A stretch of 64,000 nt of DNA from Allolobophora icterica. Taxonomy: Eukaryota > Annelida > Clitellata > Crassiclitellata > Lumbricidae. A program made the translations under genes and the position numbers. Below are positions 32,334 through 45,022 of the stretch, piece after piece; the first letter of the stretch is position 1, and each line of letters begins with the position of its first letter. Under the pieces are notes generated by a model. The model was not told the DNA's origin. It did not search any database and saw only the letters and a list, made by a program, of their open reading frames with translations. The stretch is from the NCBI GenBank assembly GCA_963556255.1, contig OY744614.1, forward strand, positions 42,001,578 through 42,065,577, in the 5' to 3' direction.

Positions 32334-33943
32334 ATGCTGTCAATCAAAGAAAGGGAAAGCCTTATCAAACCCATTCAGCCAAAGTACACAGGATTTACTC
32401 CACGCCCATCAGAGCGAATGGCAACAGCCCGTCAACCAACTACACTCATAAACCTCGAGTGCCACCATTTTCTTAGAGGAGATCAAGGTGGAAAAGGTCA
32501 ACACAGCCGGTCTTACCAGATGTGGCTTGAAGCTGGAAAACACGAGCACCCAAAACCCGACCGGCCAGACCAAAGTTTCAACAGTGCAGTGTGGCGCCAA
32601 CTCCGACAGCATTACTGTCTGGAAACTAGTCGAGGAGACGATGGAATAAGCGATTTAATTGCTGGAATGTATCCCATCAACGTTCCGGCTTCCTCTGCCT
32701 TGGGAGATGCTACTTACACAAAGTTCATAACAGAGACTCCACTTATAAAGGACAGAAGGCGAAGAACGGCTATGATCAGGAGATCTGTCGAGGACTACAG
32801 AGAATTCGAGAAGCTTCGGATTCATAGTGAAATGAGGAATCCACCGTTGAATAAGAATGGTAAATCAATCATACTATTACTGAATGGACACATGAATAAC
32901 CAGTGCCCCACAGATAGGTTACATTTTATACTGTTTTGGGGTGGGTGCTATCAGGGCTGTAGTGGTAAAATTAGAGGTCAGTACACGCTACCCGTTAGTT
33001 TTCCGAAACAAATCAGAGGTGAGTATACGCTACAGTATTTTGTAAGTATACGCTACAGTATTTTAGTATAAATAAATATTAATATTTTGTGAGGTGAGTA
33101 TACGGTCTCTAGAGGCGAGTACACGCTATATACCCGCGTATACCCACGACTACAGCCCTGGGTGCTATATAAATTATCTTACTAATAAATATAGTTTGTT
33201 ACCAGCTTCGAGTATTAGTGAAGATTATATGGGTTTTATGGCAAGAATTAAAAAGACACGAGATGAGGTGCTTTTGCATTAAACCTTTAATGACGACAGG
33301 TAAATAGTTTTCCATACATTTTAGTACATGCTTGTCGTTAAAGTGTTAACATAAAATTTCTAGCATATACTTTCCGAAAAGGTAAGTATTCTGCTAATAA
33401 AAACTTTGATTGCTGAGCTGGACACTGTTAGCCTCAGGTTGCCATTTCTTCTGCTGTTATTTATTGGAAAAAGGTAACTGTTGCAATGTTTATTTTTTGC
33501 CATCAGAAAACTTAGCGTGGACATGTTTACAAGTTCCCAGTTTGTGCACCATTTTGCTTAACATGAAGTGGTGTTATGTTGCCAAAAACTATTGTGCTAT
33601 AAAGGTCTGAATTTTTTTAATTTGCAAACTGTTTCTGTGATGAAGTTATTTTATTTTAGGATTAATTTTACCACCAGAAAGCTATCCACGGAACCTGTAT
33701 CATTACACAGCTCCAAGCGAGAACAGGAACGAGGTCTTGGTGGAAAGGCACGCAACAAATGAAAAACTTCGAGTGGATATATTTGGGCGACGTGTCCCAC
33801 AAGCCAAATCACCAAACGTATGGAAGCTTGCCTACAGACGCAACAACCCAGAATACGAGAAAGTCAAGGCCATTCAAGACTTTTCGACCCAAAAACCAGA
33901 ATTTACCAGCCTCGAAATTACTCAAGTGTCAAGAGATCGATGA
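32334..33943 (+). CDS. Uncharacterised 269-residue protein (2 coding exons)
   Basis: I do not recognise this family. Exon 32334-32859 ends in phase 1 at AATG/GTAAAT. Exon 33660-33943 starts after TTATTTTATTTTAG, and the split codon joins as Gly in NPPLNKN-G-LILPPESY. The start has a good context (ACCATGC). The protein is rich in Arg, Pro and Tyr, with no signal peptide, membrane segment or long coiled coil. Notable segments are IQPKYTGFTPRPSERMATAR, NSAVWRQLRQHY, SVEDYREFEKLR and NVWKLAYRRNNPEYEKV. Composition and size resemble ciliary microtubule-inner or sperm-tail proteins, and the promoter has a near X-box; that is inference only. Both introns carry hAT MITEs. Confidence 0.7.
32952..33160. 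mobile_element. hAT-type MITE, family A copy 2
   Basis: A 209-bp element with ends CAGGGCTGTAGT / ACTACAGCCCTG and perfect 8-bp duplication GGTGCTAT (32944-32951, 33161-33168). It is inverted relative to 543-727. Confidence 0.9.
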
Positions 33944-34725
33944 ATCTTAAACCTATTTCCTATCAGTTTTGTGGAAATAATACCAACTTATGAATGCATA
34001 CACATACTGGGCAATATGTTACCCTCTTATGATAAGAGGGATTAGTTTTCCATACAATTTAGTACATGCTCGTCAGTGTTAAGTGATAAGACTATTATTA
34101 CGGTACACTTTAAATTTTACACTTTAATTATAGAATGTGCCATGCTAATCGTTTTAACTCTTGAACACAAATGGCCTAGATGTCTGATTTAACAAACTTT
34201 TAATTTGTTGGTCATAGTTAAGAGTTGCACGACGCCGTCAGGTGTAACTGATGAACACAATGGTAAAGTAAGCATAATATTAAAATGCTTCAATGCAGGT
34301 TGCATTAAATTAGTATGAAAGGAGTCAAAACAGTTTGTTATTAATAACTAATAAAATATTGGTCCTTAAAAAATCCGCTTGAACAAGACGATTGTCTTTC
34401 TGACAGTTGGTACAGCACTGATACTGGTCATGTGTACCACAGTTCGTGAAATGAGACTCTCATGCGACTGTAATAATTGTCTTTGCATATTGCAACGTGC
34501 TGCACATTGCACCATATGTCTGTTCACTTGGAACTTGACATACCCCGACACACCTGCCTGATTTGGCTTTTCCTGAACTCTTCATGCAGCTGTACGTGAT
34601 GGTACATGCCTCACGCTGTTCTCCCGAGTCTTACTTTGTTTTGTAAGAAGGAAAAATATTGTTAATGTTGACACCAAGGATGCATGCACAAGATGGTATT
34701 TCCAGGCTGAAAAGTTTTACGTTAT

Positions 34726-35403
34726 TTACTCTTTAGGTTCGGTAGCGGCAAGACATAAAGTAGTAGCTGGACAGTCTCCCGGGTCACCAAACAAACAAAT
34801 TTTAAAAAATGCGTCCGAATTAGCAGAACAGTAGAAAACAGGAATTCGACCGCTGTGGCCGACTACAATCTGAACACCTGATTCCAATTTTGCGCGAATT
34901 CCACCACTCACGTCAGGAACTGTACAGTTCATCTCAAGTGGGACGGATATGGTGCCATCCTCTTTCACGATTACCTTGCGTAGCAGTTCAGCTCCTGAAA
35001 AAAATTACAGCAGCACCTATACTATCAGCTGCTCCAGGAAAATTTCTATACCAGTCAAACTATAAAAGTGGCCACAAAACAATCAAAAACTAAGCTCAAA
35101 ATTTTTTGTTTCACTGGTAATAAATTTTGTTCTGGCCAGCCACGATGCAGAACTGGTGTGTACTGTCATGCAGTCCATTCCGCTGCCTCAAAGCATGCAA
35201 CCGACTATCAACCTCGCTTCAAGTTTGAACTTTCTTCTGGCAAGAAATACCTTAGAAATCAATTTCTCATTGGCTTTCAACCATTTCAACTTCTAACTTC
35301 ATTTCACCCAATGACCGACTAAGTGTGCCTTGGATTAACGTTTTTGCGACTTTGTGTGCATTTAAAAAAATTTTCTTAACAATAATACTGTGATGATGAT
35401 GAT

Positions 35404-35440
<37 letters not shown>

Positions 35441-38400
35441 AATGATAATAATAATAAATGTAATAAAATAAATTCTTACCAGGCATTTCTGGTGGATGAG
35501 TGAATATTCCAGAGCATTCCATTGAGAAAACAGCTCGCTTGACATGGAGTCGCTCGCATATTACCTGCGCAAATTTATTACCATCATTAATTTCTTAAAA
35601 TGCACTACCTACATATCAAGAAACATGCAAACATACATCACAAGAGGCACTCGTTTACTTTTATAGGCCCTTGAGCCAGTAATGGATGAATCAGGGCAGT
35701 GCATCGCAGGACTTGCCTTATACTTCTCACTTATGCCGGTACCAAATTGCACTGCTCAGTGGCAAAGGCATGTGTGCACAAACAGCTTGGCTAGGGTTGT
35801 TACACAGAGTTGAACCCACAACAGCATGATCATCGACCAAGCATTTCACCAGTAAGAATCCATGGTAAATACAATGAGTCCAAATAAAATTATCTTGTAG
35901 TCTTCTGCTGTTCTTTTCACAGACTCTGGTGAGTCTGATAAGTAACAACAAGTACCAAAGTGAGTCTGATGAGAGAACAAGTACCAAAGTGAGACTGATG
36001 AGAGAACACATACCAAAGTAAGTCTGATAAGAGAACAACAAGTACCAAAGTGAGACTGATGAGAGAACACGTACCAAAGTAAGTCTGATAAGAGAACAAC
36101 AAGTACCAAAGTGAGACTGATGAGAGAACACGTACCAAAGTAAGTCTGATAAGAGAACAAGTACCAATGCGAGTCTGACAAGAGAACAACAAGTACCAAA
36201 GTGAGACTGATGAGAGAACAACAAGTACCAAAGTGAGACTGATGAGAGAACAACAAGTACCAGTACTCACTGATGAGAGAACAACAAATACAAAAGTATG
36301 TCTGAGAAGAGAACAACAAGTGCCAAAGTGAGACTGATGAGAGAACAACAAGTACCAAAGTATGTCTGAGAAGAGAACAACAAGTACCAAAGTGAGACTG
36401 ATGAGAGAACAACAAGTACCAAAGTGAGTCTGATGAGAAAACAACAAACAGGTCAGCAATGGCTTTGTGCTACGTTCTAGAGAAGACATTTTAATCCTAA
36501 TCAGTCATATCATAATAGAACAGACACAAGACTTGCCTGAAGAAGAACATCTGAACTGAGAACGTTGCAACCCTTTGTAAGATCGAAGACAACATCACCA
36601 GACATGACTGGCACAAAGCGCTCGGCCAATGCATGCTCGATCATGTCAAAATCCGACTTCACTACTTTGCCGTTGTCTGTCCACCATGAGGGAAATGTCT
36701 GAAAAATAATGCACAATGCCTGAATAATTAATTTAAGTGGATATTCAGAAGTGCACAATAGTGTAGTGGTTAGCACGCTGGACTGCCAAGCGAGAAGTCA
36801 GGGTTCAAATCCCAGCCAGGTTCAAGATTTCTGCTCCACCTGTGCCCCTAGCCAACTCGGCTATAATGAGTACACTGATCGTACACTGTTGGTGGGAAGA
36901 TGAGATGGCGAGGGAAATGACTGGCCACCCGCCCTCACATGCTGACTGCTGAGGCTAAGAAAATGAAGTCGCTAACACTTCATACCCATGCTGCCTCTCA
37001 GGCTAGCTCAAGGGACTGCTCTTCTTCAGTTTTATGACACACTCGGCAGAATTGACAAAACCGAGTTGCAGATAAAAGTTAATTATGACAATTTCAGATT
37101 ATAATTCTTATAGGAAACTATTAAAAAAGTCAAAATGACGGCAATGTAATCAGGAAATAAATTGGTTTAAAATATTAATGAACATCAGTTACGTTACATT
37201 CAGTTAATGTAGGAAATTTCAACGTAAAATGTCTCAACAGACACTAAATGAATTAGTTGCAACTTGATGACATTTTGTCAACAGCATTGTCATCGTCACT
37301 GTCAGTAACTTCTGCTGATACTGTACTTCAAACCAACTTATTCCAGGACAGACATGTAACCTGAAATGCGTGTAATGTCTGATTAACAAACAAAATAACT
37401 GAGTCATACTTACGGAAACCAATACTGCAGGTACTCCATTTTTAACCAGCTCGCTGATGAGAATAAGGCTTAACTAAATAAGACAAAAAGGAAAATTAAT
37501 ACTACTGGGCAATTAATCAAAAGGATTAGGAACAAACAAATTACTTCAACAAAACTGCCCAAAAAGCTGTTCAAGCAACAATCAACCAGGATTAGTGTAA
37601 GCAGGATATAAAGCCAAAGTGAACAATGAATGATACAGATCAGTGTTGTGTAAGCTGTGGCCACCCACAAATTCTGTTACCTGAAGCTTTCAGTAGGTTT
37701 TAAATATTTTAAGACACTCTATATACTTTAATCTCTTGAAAATATATTTTAAATAACGGTCTGCTCGCAGTTCAAATGATATACATGTATGCTCAAATAT
37801 TCAGATCCCTTAGACAAGTTAGACAGCCATGTACATGGTGCTTTTGAGGGTTCCTAAATAAGCTTTATAAAATTCCAGATATGTACAATGTTTTGTACAT
37901 ACATACATTACAATTTAAACAGAGCTAAATTACGTTTGAATGCACTAAAATCTGCTAGGGAAGGGCTAAGTAGCAGCACACCTATAAACAACCACATTCA
38001 GGCCCTTAGCCAGAAATGCAGAGTTGCCCGTCCAAAAGCATTCAAATTTGTGACCGCCCGACGCCGTGAGCCTACGAAGCCGCGACCGCCCGAAGGGCCA
38101 CACCTCCATAGGAGTCCAGCATCAGTGCTCCTATGTTGTTTACAGAGCATAATATCGCTCCCTGCTTCTTACAGAACTGTCATCTGAACGCTGGCAGTGC
38201 CTTTAGAGAAGAAACTGGATGGTGCTGGAGGAGAATCATGCACAATTTATGCCCGTCCAAAATAATTTTCACCCGTCCTAAAAGGATGGCTGGCTAAGGG
38301 TCTGACCACATTTCACTGTCTTACTCACAGATTTTAGAAGATAAAACTTGTCATTTCCAAACTCTTAGAAAACTTCTCAACAATACATCAGTCAAATGAA

Positions 38401-39541
38401 GAAGCCCCAGCAGTCAGGTTTAGATAGACTTTGAAAGCGATAGTGCATTGTGCAAAACATTCTGTACCCCTCATCAAGCACGGCTGACTCTCAGAAAATT
38501 CTAGAAATAACCCTCTTGAACAGTAAAATAGGTTTGACCTGGTTAACAGAAGCTCGACCAAGTGAAAACCCAATCTTCCTTTGCTGTGCAATTTCATCGT
38601 TGTCACAGTTTCTGTAGCCTTCGTTTACTCGATACTCTTTACATTGATGGTGGCCAAAAGACCTGAAACAACAGAGATCGAGGTATTCAGTAAGGTATTA
38701 TAGCCGCCTTCAGCCATTTCAATCACTCTATTATCCTCCTTAACCAAGATCAGTCTTTGTTCGCAGAAAATAGACTGCCGTTAAAAAGAATTTCTTGCTT
38801 TTATAACTTCACAACAGCTAAAAAATTATATCTTTCAATTTTGTCCACCTTGGCATGTGTCATACAATGCAGCCACTTGTTCCCACAAGTTGGGTGTTGT
38901 ATTTGACTTTGTCTGTCATTCAGTGAACACATCAACCATTTATGCAAGTCTACGCACTACCACATCCGTGAGAGCAACAGCCACATTCCCTTGCCCCTCT
39001 GGGTTGTTTGGCTAGGGCCCTGGTCTCCAGTTTTTCTCGATTACTTCAACTTGCTTCTTACTGGCATTTCACAACTTAACCTATAAAATCTTTAAAGACC
39101 CCAAAACCTTGGTCAGAGCTATCACTAAAACTACAAAATATAAACAAAGGTATTCATGTATGTATAATATGAATAAAAGAATTAATAGTTAAGAGTTTGA
39201 TAAAACACACTAGAATCTAGTTTGAACAATTTTGCTCCCCAGCAAGCACTGGCTGCTGCCTTGAACAGTATCACAGAGGTGCTATGGAAGTTTAGATTAT
39301 TATTTATTATTTTATTTTCTTGAAGAAAACACCTGCTCCCGATATGACACCGCAACCATATCTATAATATGCAAGAAACCCACCCAGCACCATGTGCCAC
39401 TATGAAACGCATGCCTGCTCTGTAGCACTGAGCAAGAACCTCCGAAACTTTACGAATAACTTCTGGTCGTGTGGTTTCTAGAGCGTTCTTATTTGTTATA
39501 GCACCACCCCCGACTTTCACGACAAAGTCTAGCTCAGTCAT
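34726..39541 (-). CDS. Isopentenyl phosphate kinase (6 exons, complete)
   Basis: IPK phosphorylates isopentenyl phosphate to the diphosphate, the last step of the alternative mevalonate route; it is an amino-acid-kinase-fold enzyme. Exons are 39541-39384, 38662-38539, 37473-37414, 36698-36537, 35564-35480 and 34994-34726. All phases join, giving 285 residues. Exon 1 has MTELDFVVKVGGGAITNK. The exon 1/2 junction rebuilds HGAGSFGHH, including the family's diagnostic His. Later come KIGFSLGRASVNQLSLILIS, GVPAVLVSTFPSW, KVVKSDFDMIEHAL, FVPVMSGDVVFDL and GCNVLSSDVLL. The normal TDVDGIY reads SMECSGIF before THPPEMPGA, and the end has PDVSGGIRAKLESGVQIVV. Intron 4 starts with GC instead of GT. Confidence 0.9.
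35395..35460. repeat. (GAT)n-(AAT)n microsatellite in IPK intron 5
   Basis: GATGAT repeats passing into AATAAT. It ends about 20 bp from the exon 5 donor. Confidence 0.9.
35917..36440. repeat. ~31-36-bp minisatellite in IPK intron 4
   Basis: About 15 units of the type GAGTCTGATGAGAGAACAAC + AAGTACCAAAGT. The three minus-strand frames over it are long but repetitive and not coding. Confidence 0.9.
36755..37075 (+). repeat. tRNA-derived SINE in IPK intron 3
   Basis: Head AGTGTAGTGGTTAGCACGCT, GGACTGCCAAGCGAGAAGTC, B box GGTTCAAATCCC, then a body with GTACACTGATCGTACACTG. The anticodon arm resembles tRNA-Gly but the acceptor ends do not pair. Confidence 0.7.
37999..38304. mobile_element. hAT-type MITE, family G (IPK intron 2)
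   Basis: A 306-bp element with ends CAGGCCCTTAGCCAG / CTGGCTAAGGGTCTG and perfect 8-bp duplication ACCACATT (37991-37998, 38305-38312). Confidence 0.9.
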
Positions 39542-39767
39542 TCTCCAAAAACGTAAAAAAATCAGAACTATATTACATGGTTCTCGTACTATGGCTTTAC
39601 TTGTTTACGCAAGCACTTCAAGGCTGACCATAGACAATATCATACCAACCAATCACGTGCAACATAATTTGCGCGTTAATCGTCCTGTGTTTTTATAACG
39701 CTTTTCTTTATTTTATAAGATATAATCTGGGACTAAGATAGCAATCTTAATCCCAGATATAATTATA

Positions 39768-40300
39768 TAATTTCGTTTATTATGAATCAAAGTTGACAAA
39801 CCGCAACTTCTTACAGAAAGAGTATGCTACAGTAAAAAAAAAACATTAGTCTAGATCAGTCTACGAAAGGTAGAATACTATTTAGTTGCTAGAAACAGTC
39901 CCACAGGTCATACCAGGCGCCGAACGGGTCGTTACAATCAAGATCCTCGGCGTAACTCTCTACGGATCTAGGGATGGAAACACATCTGGACAACATACTG
40001 GCAACCAGCTCTTCTTCTCAATATGCGCTAAGAGTTCTTCGCTCTCACGGTCTCTCATCTGAGTCCCTCCATCGCTTCCCGCAACCTTCCAAAAAAGGTC
40101 CACTCAACCTATTTTCATTCGCGAGATGCGCGTTCTTAAAAATTGAGATGTAGGACGTGATGGGCGCCTTGTATGGCTGCCGTATACAGTTAAATTCGAC
40201 TCCTGTAATAACTTGTGATCATCCGTTCATACTGATTTGTAGTCATACTGCGTTATTGTCAGTTTGAAAATATTAAACGAAATATTATTATTATTAGGGG
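39768..40300 (-). repeat. LINE 3'-end fragments
   Basis: TTTCGTTTATTATGAATCAA at 39772 is the inverted LINE terminus seen at 40735. At 40218-40285 there is an inverted fragment of the 9105-9514 MITE. No gene. Confidence 0.45.
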
Positions 40301-40309
40301 ACCTATTAT

Positions 40310-40756
40310 GTCACTAAGGCGACTGCTATTGCTCAGATCTTTTACGCCTCTCCTGCATGGTGGGATTTCACCTCCCAGAAGGACAGGGACAGGATTGAAA
40401 GTTTAATCAACCGCATGCTCCGGTTGGGTTTCCTGCCTGTGGATGCGGCCAATGCGGCACGCACGGCCGAGGCATCTGATTACAACCTTTTAAAGGCTGT
40501 TTGTAATGATCCCAACCATGCATGTCCTTCGGGGCCTGACCCCCTCCTCGTAGCACCGGTGGTCATAATCTTCGCACTAGATCTCATAACTTCTCCCTGC
40601 CGCACAAAGATGACTGCAACTACATTTCACGCATCCTTAAGAATTTTTATCGACAATTTCATGCATAAAACCCTGTACTTTTGGCCCCAGAATTTGTCTT
40701 TTATAGTCTAATTTGTCTAAGTTGCGTCTGTGTCAACTTAATGTTTGAATAAACGA
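40310..40756 (+). pseudogene. LINE (CR1/L2-like) reverse-transcriptase C-terminus and 3' end
   Basis: Reads IAQIFYASPAWWDFTSQKDR, DRIESLINRMLRLGFLP, then after a frameshift SHNFSLPHKDDCNYISRIL, the typical end of a CR1/L2 ORF2. It closes with GTTTGAATAAACGAATTTG and the (GATT)n tail. Frameshifted, so inactive. Confidence 0.8.
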
Positions 40757-41930
<1,174 letters not shown>

Positions 41931-42216
41931 AAAAGATCTTCCTAATTTACGTTATATTATTTTATCAATCTGTTATAACCTGGGATAAGACCTTTTAAAG
42001 ATACCTTATAATTATAATTTTATTCTACTAACATAAATTTATTAATATATTTATTAACCAGGAATAGTCGACATTAAAGAATTTTTTATATGACGACGAC
42101 GATTATAATGATGACGACGACAACGATTGAACGATGACGATGATGATTATGATGATCTAGTAGGAATAGGATTAGTCTTATACGAATAGCATTAGGCACT
42201 AGGCAACGCCACCAGC

Positions 42217-42450
42217 GCCGGTCAATGCCGCCAACGGCCGGCATTAGTCCCCTGCGTATGAGCAGCCGGTCAATGCCGCCAACGGCCGGCATTAGTCCCC
42301 TGCGTATGAGCAGCCGGTCAATGCCGCCAACGGCCGGCATTAGTCCCCTGCGTATGAGCAGCCGGTCAATGCCGCCAACGGCCGGCATTAGTCCCCTGCG
42401 TATGAGCAGCCGGTCAATGCCGCCAACGGCCGGCATTAGTCCCCTGCGTA
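42217..42450. repeat. 48-bp minisatellite, ~5 near-identical units
   Basis: Unit CGGTCAATGCCGCCAACGGC + CGGCATTAGTCCCCTGCGTATGAGCAGC. Because 48 is a multiple of 3, frames stay open on both strands. The unit contains a GCCGCCAACGGCCGGC palindrome-like core. Confidence 0.95.
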
Positions 42451-42451
42451 T

Positions 42452-42486
42452 AACTCACTCACTCACTCACTCACTCACTCACTCAC
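42452..42486. repeat. (ACTC)n microsatellite
   Basis: About 35 bp of CACT/ACTC. Confidence 0.9.
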
Positions 42487-42529
42487 ATAGTAGTACAGAG
42501 GGATAGATAGGTAAGACGAGGAAGAGAAT

Positions 42530-42618
42530 TAACCAAATTTCTGCCTTATTGGGGATTTGAACCGACCACCATTCCATTAAAAGTCCACTACGCTAACCAC
42601 TACACTATGGAGCTCTCC
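42530..42618 (-). repeat. tRNA-derived SINE head
   Basis: The minus strand reads ATAGTGTAGTGGTTAGCGTA, GTGGACTTTTAATGG and B box GGTTCAAATCCCC. It resembles the 36755 SINE head. Confidence 0.65.
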
Positions 42619-42626
42619 AACAGTCA

Positions 42627-43179
42627 GTGTTTCTTGAGGGCTTTTAAACATGTGGATATCTAATTTTTTCACCTGGCGACTCACTAAGTCATTTGCGTTT
42701 CTGTCCAAGCTTTAGCTCTCATTACAAATTTTCAGAATAATAATAATAATAGATCGAGTCTCGCATTTTTCAACTAGTTTCTTCACCTCGCGGCAACAAA
42801 TCTCTTTAATTCATTGATAGCAGGGACCCATTGAAAGACTTCAGATAATTATGAAGTTTCTTGACGGCTTTTAAACATGTGGATATCTAATTTTTTCACC
42901 TGGCGACTGACTAAGTCATTTGCGTTTCTGTCCAAGATTTAGCTCTCATTACAAATTTTCAGAATAATAATAATAATAGATCCAGTCTCGCATTTTTCAA
43001 CTAGTTTCTTCACCTCGCGGCAACAAATCTCTTTAATTCATTGATAGCAGGGACCCATTGAAAGACTTCAGATAATTATGAAGTTTCTTGAGGGCTTTTA
43101 AACATGTGGATATCTAATTTTTTCACCTGGCGACTGACTAAGTCATTTGCGTTTCTGTCCAAGATTTAGCTCTCATTAC
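42627..43179. repeat. 227-bp tandem repeat, left part
   Basis: About 2.4 units. GTTTCTTGAGGGC/GACGGC restarts at 42629, 42856 and 43083, a period of 227 bp. Units contain AGCTCTCATTACAAATTTTC and a short (AAT)n. The array resumes at 49474, so the P element interrupts it. Confidence 0.95.
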
Positions 43180-43855
43180 CATTGATATGTATTAATAGTT
43201 ACTGGATTGATAAAGCTTCAGTCATTGGCCTATGTCCGATCGCGATTCAGTTGTGGCTTCCGGTCCAGGCAAAGACTCATAATACAGAAGAACATTGAAA
43301 TGTATTAATAGTTACATATCAGTGCAGAAGAATGGAAAGTCCTTATTTAATGGCGTGTGACTAGTTATGGCGTCCTTGGAGCATCGCGCCCCTAGCGGCA
43401 AAGATGTGTAACGTCGTGTTTATGGCGTTTGTGGAGCGTGGTGCCCCTAACGGCAAAGATGTATAGCGTCGTGTTCACATAACAAATGCGTTGCGGTTTC
43501 TACGAAGAAAATCAACGAATAATTATTTTTTAAGCTATAAACAATTGCCCATATAGAGCAAAGCATCATATTTAATATGCGCTGTATTGTATATTGCCAG
43601 TTATATGACATTTTATTTAATTTTAAAGGTAAGTTTGTAGAACTTTTGTATTGCGCAATGTTATTGTAATCTCGCCATACATGGCACTGACTGGCCTTTA
43701 CGGATCATGTGTGATGATGTGTCAACAAATATTTAGGTAAAATTAATTTCATTATTACGTGTTTTTATGGCCTTTCCTCTTGGGATTGAAGTATGTTTTG
43801 GCTGAAGCCCAAGCAATCCAACAGCATGGAATACATGTTAAACATTCCAAAGTGC

Positions 43856-44032
43856 GGCAAAACTGGGAACGGCGGTCCCAAATTATAAAATCGGTTTGTG
43901 TTTATGTATGTACGTGTGTATGTATTTAAGTATGTACGTGTCTATGCAGGTATGTATGTATGTATGTACCTGTGTATGTATGTATATATATGTATGTATG
44001 TTTGTATGTATATATTTACGTGTGTATGTATG

Positions 44033-44064
<32 letters not shown>

Positions 44065-44272
44065 TGTATGTATGTATGTATGTATGTATGTACGTGTGTG
44101 TATGCATGTATGTATGTATTTGTGTATGTATGTATGTGTTTATGTATGTATATATATATACGTACCTATATGTGTGTACATACTTGTATCTATGTATGTA
44201 GGTATGTGAACCCATTACTACATACCGATTTATTTAATTTTATAATTTGGGACCGCCGTTCCCAGTTTTGCC
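43856..44272. mobile_element. Foldback MITE nested in the P element
   Basis: A 417-bp element with long inverted ends (GGCAAAACTGGGAACGGCGG + TCCCAAATTATAAA) and perfect 8-bp duplication CAAAGTGC (43848-43855, 44273-44280). The interior is almost all (GTAT)n (43900-44205). Confidence 0.85.
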
Positions 44273-44451
44273 CAAAGTGCTCTGTTATTAGTTTACTGAC
44301 CCAGATAGATGTCGAGTCAATTGACCATATGGGATGGTATTGTATGGATGATTACCATCTAAGCACTAACTATATCAAGCGTTGCTCAACTTCCCTGCAC
44401 TTTGTCAGCATCTTAGTCTTTATATTCATGATTGTTTTTTGAGATTGTGAG

Positions 44452-44590
44452 GTGACTGATAACTGTTGATATTTTTTTCTTTCTTTATTCAACTAAGAAC
44501 ATTAAATTAATTAAAAACAGTGACTGATAACTGTTGATATTTTATTTCTTTCTTTATTCAACTAAGAACATTAAATTAAATAAAAACAGA
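44452..44590. repeat. ~68-bp tandem duplication inside the P element
   Basis: GTGACTGATAACTGTTGATA ... AACATTAAATTAA is present twice, head to tail. Confidence 0.9.
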
Positions 44591-45022
44591 CACATTAGTT
44601 ATTACAATAATTTCAAATACAATGGGAACACATACAAATCATTAGGAACAAAAGTGATTCGTTCACAAGGCTAAGCTGCAAAGTATAGTTATGTGTTATT
44701 ACCAAGTAGACCGTTAGTTACAATTTACATGAAACAATTGTTTGATTTATTGAACAGTGTTTAATGAAAACTTCAGATTTTCTGCTACTCTTTTGTTATC
44801 ACTACGTATTCTGTTAAATAGTTATAGTTTATGTGAAACAGTTAATTTTTTGATACAATGTCCAGTGTTTAACAAAAATATTGCTCACAAGAAGTAAAAA
44901 AACAAGCTAGTTAAACAAGTAACTAAATCAATTACATCAATGCTAGTGAATAATCTGTAATTAAAATGGCTAAAAGACTTGAAACCTTAATCAGTCATTT
45001 GAAACATTCTGTCTTCACAGTA

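Noticed and set aside
33567..33762. Separate small gene at 33568-33762
   Set aside because: It overlaps the second coding exon of the 269-residue gene in another frame and is explained by it.
35727..36489. Three minus-strand frames of 165-190 codons
   Set aside because: They lie on the ~33-bp minisatellite inside IPK intron 4 and consist of repeats of one unit in different frames.
36760..36840. Functional tRNA gene
   Set aside because: A and B boxes are visible, but the acceptor stem does not pair and a SINE body follows. The same was concluded for 7755, 12535, 16560, 29258, 42530 and 54780.
42217..42450. CRISPR-like array
   Set aside because: Units are uninterrupted head-to-tail repeats without distinct spacers, in an animal genome. 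The same reasoning excludes 27464-27980 and 35917-36440.
42086..42506. Frames of 93 and 116 codons on both strands
   Set aside because: Both are products of the 48-bp minisatellite, whose length is a multiple of three.
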